In this document: positions 24,001 to 31,975 of the stretch, piece by piece
Position numbering within the stretch: position 1 is the first letter of the stretch
How the letters are laid out: each line of letters opens with the position of its first letter
Assembly: GCA_017451505.1 (NCBI GenBank)
Contig: JAFTOF010000021.1
Location: forward strand, 1 to 33,822
Source: Clostridia bacterium
GTDB taxonomy: Bacteria; Bacillota; Clostridia; UMGS1883
Direction of reading: 5' to 3'
DNA length: 33,822 nucleotides
Made by a program: the position numbers and the translations under genes
The notes under the pieces: model-generated
Seen by the model: only the letters and a program-made list of their open reading frames with translations
The model's database searches: none
What the model was told of the DNA's origin: nothing

Positions 24001-24029
24001 TTTTAGGGCGAGGAGAAAATAGTGCAGAA

Positions 24030-24100
24030 CGGACAAACTGAACCCCAAAGGGGCTTGCCCGAAGGCGTACGTGGGTACGTCGAGAGGTGAAGTTTGTTCG
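24030..24100. other. Branched intergenic inverted-repeat element
   Basis: The outer arms CGGACAAACT (24030-24039) and AGTTTGTTCG (24091-24100) pair over 10 bp with one wobble. They enclose CCCC-AAA-GGGG (24043-24053) and CGTAC-GTGG-GTACG (24066-24079). No coding sequence or promoter is evident. The 305-bp gap 23933-24237 otherwise holds only two terminators. It may be an intergenic palindromic repeat (REP/MITE-like) or a small RNA; sequence alone does not decide. Confidence 0.6.
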
Positions 24101-24112
24101 TAGCAAAAAGGC

Positions 24113-24149
24113 ATAAAAAAGAAGAACAATCGTAGTTATACGATTGTTC
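24113..24149 (-). terminator. Minus-strand intrinsic terminator after the lysA-luxS operon
   Basis: A perfect 11-bp stem GAACAATCGTA (24124-24134) with TACGATTGTTC (24139-24149). Read on the minus strand it is followed by TTCTTTTTT, so it ends the minus-strand operon about 90 nt after the nucleotidyltransferase stop. Confidence 0.85.
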
Positions 24150-24237
24150 AACAATAATATATTATTTTATATTTTTGCACTGTATATATTTTATATTTCA
24201 GTTGCCTTTTTGCGGTCTGTGCATTTTATCACAGCCC

Positions 24238-24975
24238 TCATTTATTTTCAAAAACTTTTTTTACATCTTCATAACTTTCCAGTGTTCCTATATCATAGCG
24301 TTTACCGGGGAGCCTGAGGGCGTACACATCGGTTTTTTCACACAGATAGCATACAAAACTTCCGGGAGCATCTGTTCCGCAGCCGTCTTCAATTCCCTGT
24401 TTTATAAGATGAAGCTCGTCTTTCTTGTAGATATAAAAAGGTCCTACGCACCAGTTGCTCTTGGGATTTTGGGGCTTTTCCTCCATTGAAACAACTCTGA
24501 AGTTTTCATCGGGAATCATTACACCGCTTCTGCGAAGTGCATTTACATCTTCAACAAAGTCGCACATTACAACGGCTGAATTTTTTTCGTGGAACAAATC
24601 CACAAATGATTTAAAGGAGAAATCCAGCATATTATCCCCGGCAACAATCAAAAGGTCATCATCAAGATTAAGGGTATCAATGGCAAACTGAATATCCTTT
24701 ACCGCACCCAGTCTTGTTTCGTTGGAAATTGAGCCGTCATCAATGATTGTAACGGGGTTTTTAAGGGTACAGGTCTTTTTCCAGTTTTCAAAATGATGAG
24801 CAAATTTGTGATTTGAAATAATGATATGCTCGTCAATTTCTTCTATGGTATCAATATCATCTAAGAGCCAATCAAGGATGCTTTTTCCTGCCACCTCCAA
24901 AAGAGGCTTGGGGAAGTTTTCTGTAAGGGGATAAAGTCTTGTTGCGTAACCTGCCGCCAGTACTACACTTTTCAT
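24238..24975 (-). CDS. Sugar-phosphate/choline-type nucleotidyltransferase
   Basis: Cytosolic nucleotidyltransferase of 245 aa that should activate a sugar-1-phosphate or phosphocholine with an NTP. Motifs: the N-terminal nucleotide loop LAAGYATRLYPLT, FPKPLLEVAGK, a metal-binding VAGDNMLDF, EEKPQNPKSN and VGPFYIYKKD. The short length, without the C-terminal left-handed beta-helix, fits RmlA/LicC-like enzymes and not GlmU. The substrate cannot be read from sequence. It is the last gene of a six-gene minus-strand operon, 15 nt after mtnN. GAAGG precedes the ATG. Confidence 0.87.
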   Translation of the reverse strand: MKSVVLAAGYATRLYPLTENFPKPLLEVAGKSILDWLLDDIDTIEEIDEHIIISNHKFAHHFENWKKTCTLKNPVTIIDDGSISNETRLGAVKDIQFAIDTLNLDDDLLIVAGDNMLDFSFKSFVDLFHEKNSAVVMCDFVEDVNALRRSGVMIPDENFRVVSMEEKPQNPKSNWCVGPFYIYKKDELHLIKQGIEDGCGTDAPGSFVCYLCEKTDVYALRLPGKRYDIGTLESYEDVKKVFENK

Positions 24976-24990
24976 TTTTCTACCTTCCTT

Positions 24991-25668
24991 TTATAAGTTT
25001 CTTATTGTATTAATTATTATCTGTGCAGATTTTGCCGCCGCTTCCTCGCGGAATTCTTCATAGCTCATTTCCTTATCTCCGTTTGCACCGTCGGAAATGC
25101 TTCGTACAACACACACGGGTGTGTTGTTTACATGGCATACATGAGCGATTGCACCGCCCTCCATTTCGCAGGCAACGGCATTAAAGATTTGTGCAATTTC
25201 CTTTTTCTTCTCTTCATCGGCAATAAATACATCGCCCGAGGCGATTATTCCGCGGATGTAATCGCCGTCTATGTTTTTGCAGACCTTTTCTGAAAGAACT
25301 TCATCTGCTTTAAATTCCACAACATTTATTCCGGAAATCATACCCTTTGGGTCGCCAAAATATGTAGTATCCATATCGTGCTGAACAAGTCCCGAAGCTA
25401 CCACAATTCCCATAATTCCTATTTTATCGGTAAGTGTTCCTGCAACGCCTGTATTTATAATGGCGTCAGCACCATACTTTATAATCATGGTCTGTGCACA
25501 AATGGCGGCAAACACCTTTCCGATTCCGCAAATTGCCGTTACCACCTCGGTGCTTCCGATTTTTCCTATGGTATATAATGCCCCGCTGACAGTTTCTTCT
25601 CTTTTTTCAGTCATTTCGGCGTTAATACGCTCGATTTCAATATCCATTGCTCCGATAATACCAATCAT
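24991..25668 (-). CDS. mtnN: 5'-methylthioadenosine/S-adenosylhomocysteine nucleosidase
   Basis: Cleaves MTA and SAH to adenine plus the thioribose product; S-ribosylhomocysteine from SAH is the substrate of LuxS. The 225-aa protein has the catalytic base E11 in GAMDIEIE, the INTGVAGTL core, the CEMEGGAIAHV substrate segment with its Glu, and RSISDGAN with the catalytic Asp. It lies 3 nt from luxS, with its ribosome-binding site inside the luxS 3' end, so the two consecutive pathway steps are coupled. Confidence 0.96.
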   Translation of the reverse strand: MIGIIGAMDIEIERINAEMTEKREETVSGALYTIGKIGSTEVVTAICGIGKVFAAICAQTMIIKYGADAIINTGVAGTLTDKIGIMGIVVASGLVQHDMDTTYFGDPKGMISGINVVEFKADEVLSEKVCKNIDGDYIRGIIASGDVFIADEEKKKEIAQIFNAVACEMEGGAIAHVCHVNNTPVCVVRSISDGANGDKEMSYEEFREEAAAKSAQIIINTIRNL

Positions 25669-25671
25669 ATT

Positions 25672-26133
25672 TTACACCTCATACTTAAAATCGGGGGTAT
25701 ACGCTTCTAATACAGCAAGATATCTTTCACACTCTGTTTTTGCGGCGGAAACATCGAGATTTTTGTAGTTTCCGCACTCAATAGCAGAAGCACCGAAAAC
25801 CTCACCCTCGTGGTCAATTACTTTCTTGAGAGTTTCTTTCAAAACACAAAGGACTTTTTCATTGTCCGCATTTCTTACAAGAAGATAAAAGCCCGTCTGA
25901 CATCCCATGGGGCCAAAATATATAATATCCTTAGAAAGAGCAGAGCTTCTGATATATGTGGCAATCATATGCTCAGTGCTGTGCATGGTTATATTGTCCA
26001 TATAATCTCCCATATTGGGCTTTCGTGTGCGAAGGTCATATGTGACAATGTCCCCGTCTGTGCGGGAAACGTAGATTCCGGGATTTAGTTTGTTATGGTC
26101 TATTTTAAAGCTTTCAATTTTATCGGGCTTCAT
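25672..26133 (-). CDS. luxS: S-ribosylhomocysteine lyase (AI-2 synthase)
   Basis: Converts S-ribosylhomocysteine to homocysteine and DPD, the AI-2 precursor. The 153-aa protein has the metal ligands H51 and H55 (HSTEH) and C120 (in ECGNY), plus the catalytic-loop cysteine C78 in MGCQTGFY. I chose the ATG at 26133 because AAGGAG precedes it; a longer in-frame start would overlap the upstream gene. It is followed directly by mtnN, so both detoxification of SAH and AI-2 output come from one transcript starting at lysA. Confidence 0.97.
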   Translation of the reverse strand: MKPDKIESFKIDHNKLNPGIYVSRTDGDIVTYDLRTRKPNMGDYMDNITMHSTEHMIATYIRSSALSKDIIYFGPMGCQTGFYLLVRNADNEKVLCVLKETLKKVIDHEGEVFGASAIECGNYKNLDVSAAKTECERYLAVLEAYTPDFKYEV

Positions 26134-26143
26134 ATTTTTCTCC

Positions 26144-26365
26144 TTAAATTTTAAAATCCAGCGGGTCAAACATTGTAGTATCCAATGTTCTTACTCTGGG
26201 GGTGCGAGGGGCGAAAGGGTTAAAAATATATTTTTTGCATATTCCGCCAAGCTTGAATTCGCCTTTTACGTATTTGCACGAATAATCCTCCCCGTTTGTT
26301 ACAAGATGCTTGCAATATCGGCAACAGTCGGACTCTTTAAATTTTCTTTTGTTAAATAATTTCAT
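26144..26365 (-). CDS. Small cysteine-rich protein (possible zinc ribbon)
   Basis: 73 aa, no named family recognised. It has five cysteines: a CCRYC cluster, a CKYVKG cysteine and a CKKYIFNPF cysteine. This spacing resembles a small zinc-binding fold of the CxxC...C...C type. The C-terminal half is basic and proline-containing, ending FDPLDFKI. AGGTGA sits 7 nt before the ATG at 26365. Gaps of 8-10 nt to both neighbours place it firmly inside the lysA-luxS operon. It could be a metal-binding or RNA-binding adaptor; no function should be claimed. Confidence 0.75.
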   Translation of the reverse strand: MKLFNKRKFKESDCCRYCKHLVTNGEDYSCKYVKGEFKLGGICKKYIFNPFAPRTPRVRTLDTTMFDPLDFKI

Positions 26366-26373
26366 AAAATCAC

Positions 26374-27066
26374 CTAATTTTGCATTCCGTTATAAGACAC
26401 GTCTGCAGCTTCCTTTTCCATATTGCACGAAAGCACGTAAAACGGAACACTTCTTAAAAGCTTGTCCGTAAGGGAAAGCACCTTTTCCATCTCGTCCATA
26501 TTTTCTGTACGCAAGGTTTGCGTCAGAACAGTGGAAATAGCCTCGTGGGGAGGTATTTTCCTTATTTCGTTTGTTTCGCCTCTTTGCAGTATGCAGATAG
26601 CTTTGATCGGGGCAACAATGTTATGCCCGTAATTTTCCTTTCCTCTCCACGGAGTTCCGCAAACGAAGAATTTGTCGCCGCGTTGCCGCAAAATAGGCTT
26701 ATCCCCGTTTACTACAACAAATCTGTCACCGAATTTTTCGTGCCATAGCCTTATATGGGTGGTTTTCCCTGTGCCGCTTAATGCGGTGAACAGATATGCC
26801 TCCCCGTCTACGGCTACTGCGGCACAATGCATCAGCATTGCATCGTAATCAAGGATTTTTCGGCAAATAATTCTGTATATTTCCAGACTTTCTAAGTAAC
26901 CGTCGGGGAAATCAGGATTTTCCCGTATGACTTTCTTCATAACCTTATCGGGAACTTCCACGGTGAAATCCGCCTTGCCGTCATACTCAAATTCTTTGGC
27001 AAATTCGCTGAAGTACTCATATTTATTTTTTACATCGATAACAATCCCGGCAATCTTAATTACCAT
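26374..27066 (-). CDS. HPr-kinase/PEPCK-like P-loop protein
   Basis: 230-aa protein with a C-terminal P-loop domain like HPr kinase-C: the P-loop SGTGKTT at 97-103, preceded by LMHCAAVAVDGEAYLFTA. Downstream are VVNGDKPILR and GTPWRGKE, resembling the Asp and the loop of the HprK/PEPCK fold. It lacks the N-terminal domain of true HprK, so the HPr Ser-46 role cannot be assumed. Homologues of this kind occur as orphan kinases and in peptide-modification clusters, but no precursor peptide is evident here. AAGGAG precedes the ATG at 27066, 12 nt from lysA. Function unknown; ATP/GTP-dependent phosphotransfer is an inference. Confidence 0.75.
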   Translation of the reverse strand: MVIKIAGIVIDVKNKYEYFSEFAKEFEYDGKADFTVEVPDKVMKKVIRENPDFPDGYLESLEIYRIICRKILDYDAMLMHCAAVAVDGEAYLFTALSGTGKTTHIRLWHEKFGDRFVVVNGDKPILRQRGDKFFVCGTPWRGKENYGHNIVAPIKAICILQRGETNEIRKIPPHEAISTVLTQTLRTENMDEMEKVLSLTDKLLRSVPFYVLSCNMEKEAADVSYNGMQN

Positions 27067-27078
27067 GGCTTTTTCTCC

Positions 27079-28374
27079 TTAAATATCATTTTTTACAAGG
27101 TCGGCATAGGTTTCCCTCTTAACACCGATACGGCTCTTTCTGTCCTTTAAAATAACAATGGGGGGACGGGGGATTCTGTTGTAATTTGATGCCATGGAGT
27201 AATTATATGCTCCCGTTGTCAATACAGCTATATAATCGCCTTTTTCGCAATGGGGCAGATTAATATGCTCTGCAATAACGTCTCCGCTTTCACAGCACTT
27301 TCCTACCACGTCACACTTAAAGTCTGCTTTTTCGTTTGCCTTATTTGCCACAAGCACACTGTAAAGACTTCCATAAAGGGCAAATCTGGGGTTATCCGAC
27401 ATACCGCCGTCTACGGCAACATAGCTTTTATAGCCTTTAATTGTCCTCACGTTTCCTACGCTGTAAAGAGTAATTCCTGCGTCGGCAACGATGCTTCTGC
27501 CAGGCTCCATCATAATGCGGGGCATATCGATTTTTGCTTTGGCACATTTATTTTTAATATGCTCGCTTACTTCCTTTATGCTTTCCTCTATGTCTAAAAC
27601 AGGGTCTTCCTCAACATAGCGTACACCGTAACCGCCGCCTAAATTCAGAACCTTTGCCTCGTAACCGAGCTTTTCCTTTACAAGCACAATGAAATCTATC
27701 ATAATATCGGCACTGTCACAGAAAGACTGACCGTCAAACACCTGACTTCCTACGTGGCAATGGAATCCCATAAGCTCAATATTAGGAAGCGAAAGAGCAT
27801 ATTCCACCAATTCAATCGCCTGTCCCGTTTCAATGGGAACGCCGAATTTAGAGTCCACCTGACCGGTTCTCACCGCCTCATAGGTATGAGTATCTATTCC
27901 GGGGGTAAGACGCATAATAATTTTCTGAGTAATTCCTTTTTCCCCCGCAATACGGCTTATTGCCTGAAGCTCCTCACGGCAGTCCGACATGAAACAACCC
28001 AGACCACAGTCCATTGCAAAAGCAATTTCCTCGTCAGTTTTATTATTTCCGTGGAAGTATACCTTTTCCATGGGGAATCCTGCTTCCTTTGCGGTATAAA
28101 TCTCTCCGCCGGAAACCGCGTCAACACTCATTCCCTCATCTTTCATGATTTTGTACATTTCCTTGAAGCTGAGTGCCTTGCTTGCATAGAGAGGAATACT
28201 TTCCTCGCCGAAATATTTTTTCATCGCGTCAATATATATTCTGCACTTTTCCCGAACACGCTGCTCGTCAAGCACATACAGAGGGGTTTTATATTCCTTT
28301 GCAAGCTCTACTGTATCCACCCCTGCAAAGGTAAGATGCCCCTTTTCGTTAATATCTAAATTTGTGTGTAACAT
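27079..28374 (-). CDS. lysA: Diaminopimelate decarboxylase
   Basis: PLP-dependent fold-type III decarboxylase that makes lysine from meso-DAP. At 431 aa it has the PLP lysine K66 (YASKALS), HCHVGSQ, the LNLGGGYG phosphate-binding glycine loop, EPGRSIV and CCESGD with the active-site Cys from the other subunit. The ATG at 28374 follows AAGGA. It is the first gene of the operon with HPr-kinase-like, Cys-rich, luxS, mtnN and nucleotidyltransferase genes, transcribed from a promoter at 28450-28422. No lysine riboswitch is visible in the short leader. Confidence 0.96.
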   Translation of the reverse strand: MLHTNLDINEKGHLTFAGVDTVELAKEYKTPLYVLDEQRVREKCRIYIDAMKKYFGEESIPLYASKALSFKEMYKIMKDEGMSVDAVSGGEIYTAKEAGFPMEKVYFHGNNKTDEEIAFAMDCGLGCFMSDCREELQAISRIAGEKGITQKIIMRLTPGIDTHTYEAVRTGQVDSKFGVPIETGQAIELVEYALSLPNIELMGFHCHVGSQVFDGQSFCDSADIMIDFIVLVKEKLGYEAKVLNLGGGYGVRYVEEDPVLDIEESIKEVSEHIKNKCAKAKIDMPRIMMEPGRSIVADAGITLYSVGNVRTIKGYKSYVAVDGGMSDNPRFALYGSLYSVLVANKANEKADFKCDVVGKCCESGDVIAEHINLPHCEKGDYIAVLTTGAYNYSMASNYNRIPRPPIVILKDRKSRIGVKRETYADLVKNDI

Positions 28375-28421
28375 TATTCATCAAGTCCTTCCATAAAAAC
28401 GGCGAACACCGCTATTATATA

Positions 28422-28450
28422 ATTTTATACGTTTTCTTTAAAAAAGGCAA
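28422..28450 (-). promoter_or_regulatory. Promoter of the lysA-luxS operon
   Basis: Minus strand: TTGCCT (28450-28445), 17 nt, TAAAAT (28427-28422), about 47 nt before the lysA ATG. It is divergent from the strong promoter at 28501. Confidence 0.7.
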
Positions 28451-28500
28451 TAGAAAAATTGAAAATGACGCAAAAAACGTGGTAAAATTTCAAAAAAGAC

Positions 28501-28531
28501 TTGACATACCCCTACCTGTAGGTAGTATAAT
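28501..28531 (+). promoter_or_regulatory. Strong promoter with 19-bp dyad spacer (MerR-like layout)
   Basis: Perfect -35 TTGACA (28501-28506) and perfect -10 TATAAT (28526-28531), separated by 19 bp instead of 17. The spacer carries CTACC-TGTA-GGTAG (28512-28525). Overlong spacers with a central dyad are the classical layout for MerR-family activation, or the site could be a repressor operator. It drives the structured RNA and possibly the pot operon. Confidence 0.75.
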
Positions 28532-28537
28532 GAAAAA

Positions 28538-28800
28538 AGCAGTAAGACGATGGGAAAATTCATAGAATTTCAATCGGAGTCTTCAAAGCAAATATTTTAG
28601 GACCACTTCAAAATGAAGTCAAGGCCATACGGACAGCCGGGTCCACTGCCGATTGGCGGATTTCCGCCATTATTGATTGAGTTAAAAGCTCAGTTTTATA
28701 AGTTATAACCGAAGCGTATTACGCAAACTTGTGAAATGGTCAATAAGAGTAGTAAAAGTATTATTGCTATATAGACTCTGTATGCCCGACGTCCCGATTT
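28538..28800 (+). ncRNA. Structured non-coding RNA / potA leader (raiA-like?)
   Basis: No coding frame is supported here. CGGAGTCT (28575-28582) pairs with AGACTCTG (28773-28780, one wobble), closing a ~206-nt domain. Inside are GGACC (28610-28614) with GGTCC (28640-28644), an ACTTCA/TGAAGT hairpin, GGCGGA/TCCGCC (28655-28668), a GAG/CTC hairpin near 28680, GCGT/ACGC (28714-28724) flanked by AAGTT/AACTT, and CAATAA/TTATTG (28741-28766). It has a strong promoter and is followed by a terminator at 28843. Size and layout recall the raiA class of structured RNAs of Clostridia; that name is a recollection, not a search result. It is not a recognised riboswitch fold to me. Confidence 0.65.
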
Positions 28801-28842
28801 TCCGTTTTTTTAAGGCGGAGTGTCGCATTTTCAGGATATTTG

Positions 28843-28880
28843 ACGCAAGCTGTGTAATGCAGCTTGCGTTTTGTTTTTTT
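28843..28880 (+). terminator. Intrinsic terminator just upstream of potA
   Basis: A perfect 10-bp stem ACGCAAGCTG (28843-28852) with CAGCTTGCGT (28860-28869), then TTTGTTTTTTT. Only 20 nt separate it from the potA start, and the ribosome-binding site lies between. It therefore either ends the upstream RNA or acts as an attenuator for pot. Confidence 0.92.
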
Positions 28881-28900
28881 CAGATAAAGAGGTGTTACAA

Positions 28901-30388
28901 ATGGAAAAGAACGTAATTATTGAACTTAAAAACGTATCAAAGCATTTTGGGCAGACCTATGCCGTGGAGGATTTTAATCTCTATGTGAAAAAGGGCGAAT
29001 TTATTACCTTTTTAGGACCCAGCGGCTGTGGAAAAACTACCACGCTCAGAATGATTGCAGGCTTCGAGCTTCCTACAGGGGGAGAAATCCTTTTAAACGG
29101 CAAGGATATTACGGATTTACCTCCGTATAAACGCCCTGTAAATACAGTGTTCCAGAAGTATGCACTTTTTCCTCATATGGACGTATACGAAAATGTGGCT
29201 TTCGGACTTAAACTGAAAAAGGTTTCTGACGGAGCTAAAATGCGTAAGCTTACGAATGCGGAAATAGATAAAAAGGTAAAAAACGCTCTTAAAATTGTTG
29301 ATCTGGAGGAATATGAAAACCGTGATATTTCCACCCTTTCGGGCGGTCAGCAGCAGAGAATTGCCATAGCCAGAGCTATTGTAAACGAGCCTGAAATTCT
29401 TCTCCTTGACGAACCGCTCGGTGCTCTTGACCTTAAGATGCGTAAGGATATGCAGCTTGAGCTTAAAGAAATGCACAAGAAGCTTGGCATCACCTTTATC
29501 TACGTAACCCACGATCAGGAGGAGGCACTTACTCTCTCCGATACAGTGGTTGTAATGAAAGACGGTATGATTCAGCAGATTGGCACTCCCGAGGATATTT
29601 ATAATGAGCCTAACAATGCCTTTGTTGCAAACTTTATCGGTGAAAGCAATATTTACAGTGCCACCATGACAGGCGAGAAAAAGGTAAGGTTTATAAACCA
29701 TGTCTTTGACTGCGTGGATGAATTTCCGAAGAATGAAAAGGTTGACGTGGTAATCCGCCCCGAAGACGTTCATATTACAGGGGAAGACCAAGGAATGGCA
29801 AAGGGAAAAATCGTCAGCAAGATTTTTAAAGGAATCCACTATGAATATATTATGATGGTCGGCAGAAACGAGCTTGTAATTGTGGATACCCGTAACCTTG
29901 AAATTGACAAAACCTACGGCTTTGACATCGAGCCTGACGGAATACATATCATGAAAAAAGAGCTTACGGCAAACATCTATGATGATGCTTATATTGATAA
30001 GAATAACCGTGTGGTTATTTCCGAAAGTGCCTTTGAATGTGACATAACCTCTCTTGTTCCCGGCTCTACCGTGGACGAGGAGGGCTATGTGGTAGGTCCC
30101 GACGGAGTACGCTACGATTTCACCGATGCAGATGTAAAGGCGGAAATCGGGCTTAAGGATATTGATATCTTAGACGATGAGCAGAGCGGAACCGTTAGTG
30201 GCGAAATCGTGTCCATCATATATAAGGGCGACCACTATCAGCTCACAATCCGTACACCGCAGGATGAGGATTTTGTCCTTGATACGGAATACACCTACGA
30301 CGAAAACGACCTTGTAGGTCTTAGCGTAAAGAGTGAGAAAATAAAGCTTAAGCTTAAAGGGGAGGCAAAGAAATATGCGAAAAAATAA
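28901..30388 (+). CDS. potA: Spermidine/putrescine ABC transporter ATPase with extended C-terminus
   Basis: ATP-binding subunit of the polyamine importer. Walker [10 protein letters not shown] (39-47), Q-loop [12 protein letters not shown], signature [14 protein letters not shown] and Walker [13 protein letters not shown] are intact. It is 495 aa against about 350-380 usual: after the first TOBE domain (about 299-355) comes a second TOBE-like module (about 429-490) with repeated IVSxIxKGxHY. I chose ATG 28901 after AGAGGTG; an upstream in-frame ATG (28871) lies in the terminator T tract. It overlaps potB by 14 nt. The extra domain may be regulatory; no ligand can be inferred. Confidence 0.95.
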   Translation: MEKNVIIELKNVSKHFGQTYAVEDFNLYVKKGEFITFLGPSGCGKTTTLRMIAGFELPTGGEILLNGKDITDLPPYKRPVNTVFQKYALFPHMDVYENVAFGLKLKKVSDGAKMRKLTNAEIDKKVKNALKIVDLEEYENRDISTLSGGQQQRIAIARAIVNEPEILLLDEPLGALDLKMRKDMQLELKEMHKKLGITFIYVTHDQEEALTLSDTVVVMKDGMIQQIGTPEDIYNEPNNAFVANFIGESNIYSATMTGEKKVRFINHVFDCVDEFPKNEKVDVVIRPEDVHITGEDQGMAKGKIVSKIFKGIHYEYIMMVGRNELVIVDTRNLEIDKTYGFDIEPDGIHIMKKELTANIYDDAYIDKNNRVVISESAFECDITSLVPGSTVDEEGYVVGPDGVRYDFTDADVKAEIGLKDIDILDDEQSGTVSGEIVSIIYKGDHYQLTIRTPQDEDFVLDTEYTYDENDLVGLSVKSEKIKLKLKGEAKKYAKK

Positions 30389-31175
30389 AAGTATTTTTTC
30401 CAGAAAATTTCTTGCCGTTCCCTACGCTGTGTTTATGATTCTGTTTGTAGTTATTCCCCTGATGCTGATTATTGCATATGCCTTTACCGATGAGAGCGGA
30501 AGAATAACACTTGACAACTTCCGTGCATTCTTTTCGGGCGGACATAACATAAATACGCTTATGTTCAGCATATTTATCGGGTTTTTAAACACGGCAATAT
30601 GCCTTGTGCTGGGTTATCCTGCGGCATTTATTCTGGCAAAAAAGGAATTTGGCTTTGGCACTGCAACGGTACTTCTTTTCGTGATGCCCATGTGGATTAA
30701 TTTTGTTTTAAGAACTGCGGCAACGAGAGATTTGCTGTTCGCCATAGGTATATCGGGCGGCGAATACCCCTACCTTGCCACTATGATAGGTATGGTGTAT
30801 AACTATCTGCCGTTTGTTATTCTGCCCCTTTATACCACTATGACAAAGATGGATAAAAGCCTTATTGAAGCGTCCTATGACCTAGGTGCAAATAAGGTGC
30901 AGACCTTCTTTAAAACTATTCTTCCCATGACTATGCCCGGCGTTATATCTGCGGCGACAATGGTATTTATGCCTACTATGAGCAGTTATGTAATAAGCGA
31001 CGTTATGGGAGAGAGAAAAATCTCCCTTATAGGGAACAGTATTCAGCTATATTTTGACCAGGGCCTCTGGCATATAGGAAGCCTTGTGGCACTTATTATG
31101 CTGGCTATTATTGCAATAGGCTCTTTTTGTGCCGATTCTGAACCTCAGGAAAACGCGAGAGGGGGATTGTGGTAA
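30375..31175 (+). CDS. potB: Spermidine/putrescine ABC transporter permease 1
   Basis: 266-aa inner-membrane permease with about six hydrophobic helices (for example 14-34, 62-85, 96-113). The EAA loop that contacts the ATPase is [28 protein letters not shown], split here across residues about 160-188. GGGGAGG at 30358-30364 lies inside the potA 3' end. Its stop codon overlaps the potC start (TAATG). The C-terminal tail ends with a short polar GGLW-type sequence as in relatives. Confidence 0.95.
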   Translation: MRKNKSIFSRKFLAVPYAVFMILFVVIPLMLIIAYAFTDESGRITLDNFRAFFSGGHNINTLMFSIFIGFLNTAICLVLGYPAAFILAKKEFGFGTATVLLFVMPMWINFVLRTAATRDLLFAIGISGGEYPYLATMIGMVYNYLPFVILPLYTTMTKMDKSLIEASYDLGANKVQTFFKTILPMTMPGVISAATMVFMPTMSSYVISDVMGERKISLIGNSIQLYFDQGLWHIGSLVALIMLAIIAIGSFCADSEPQENARGGLW

Positions 31176-31975
31176 TGAGCAAGAAGAAATTTTCTCTTAC
31201 GGCATTTTTGTGTCGGTTTTACGTGTACATACTTCTTCTGATAATGTACGCCCCTATTATCCTCCTTATAGTTTACAGCTTCACCGATACCAAGATTATC
31301 GGCAATTGGAACGGTTTCACTTTTCGTCTGTATGAATCGCTTTTTCACGACAGTGAAATAATGCAGGCATTTAAAAACACCTTTGCGGTTGCAATTTCTT
31401 CTGCAATAGTTTCTACTTTGCTTGGAACATTGGGTGCAATAGGTATTTTCTACAGTAAACGCAAAGCAAAAGCAGTCATGGAGGGCATCAGCAATATTCC
31501 CGTTATGAACGCGGAAATTGTAACGGCACTTTCGCTTACAATTCTCTTTGTATCAATCGGTGCGGCGTTTAATTTTACCACTCTTCTTATAGGTCATGTG
31601 GTGCTGACGATTCCGTTTGTAGTGCTGTCTGTAAGACCAAAGCTTATGCAGATGGACCCCAATATATACGAAGCGGCACTGGATCTGGGGGCAACGCCCA
31701 AAAAGGCACTGTGGTCAGTTATTGTGCCTGAAATTTTACCGGGAGTATTTTCAGGATTTATACTTTCAATAACCCTTAGCCTTGACGACTATATTATAAC
31801 GGCATTTACACGAAATACAGCCTATCAGACACTCAGCACTTATGTTTACGGCGTGACCAGTAAAAGGGGAACGCTTCCGCCGTCCCTGCGTGCACTTACA
31901 ACCGTGATAACGCTGATTGCCTTGGCTATACTCATTATTGTTAATATTAAATCCGGGGAGAAGGAAAACAAATGA
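31175..31975 (+). CDS. potC: Spermidine/putrescine ABC transporter permease 2
   Basis: 266-aa permease with about six transmembrane helices. The EAA loop is IYEAALDLGATPKKALW followed by SVIVPEILPG, and LSLDDYIITAFT is typical of PotC. I chose ATG 31175, which overlaps the potB stop as TAATG and lies 9 nt after AGGGGG; the longer GTG start at 31169 is less likely. It overlaps potD by 4 nt (ATGA). Confidence 0.95.
   Translation: MSKKKFSLTAFLCRFYVYILLLIMYAPIILLIVYSFTDTKIIGNWNGFTFRLYESLFHDSEIMQAFKNTFAVAISSAIVSTLLGTLGAIGIFYSKRKAKAVMEGISNIPVMNAEIVTALSLTILFVSIGAAFNFTTLLIGHVVLTIPFVVLSVRPKLMQMDPNIYEAALDLGATPKKALWSVIVPEILPGVFSGFILSITLSLDDYIITAFTRNTAYQTLSTYVYGVTSKRGTLPPSLRALTTVITLIALAILIIVNIKSGEKENK

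Noticed and set aside
26144-27066. RiPP cluster reading of the kinase-like protein plus Cys-rich peptide
   Set aside because: The peptide looks like a folded zinc-binding protein without a leader/core layout, and no maturase or exporter gene is nearby.
27754-28359. 201-codon plus-strand open frame opposite lysA
   Set aside because: It is an antisense shadow of lysA, with no ribosome-binding site or promoter.
28375-28421. Lysine riboswitch before lysA
   Set aside because: The leader from the predicted promoter to the ATG is only about 40-50 nt, far too short for the lysine aptamer.
28530-28565. 11-codon frame (MKKAVRRWENS) at the start of the structured RNA region
   Set aside because: Its ATG overlaps the -10 box, upstream of the expected transcription start, so it would not be in the transcript.
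29117-29947. 276-codon minus-strand open frame opposite potA
   Set aside because: It lies entirely inside potA, has no family features, and its composition mirrors potA codon use.
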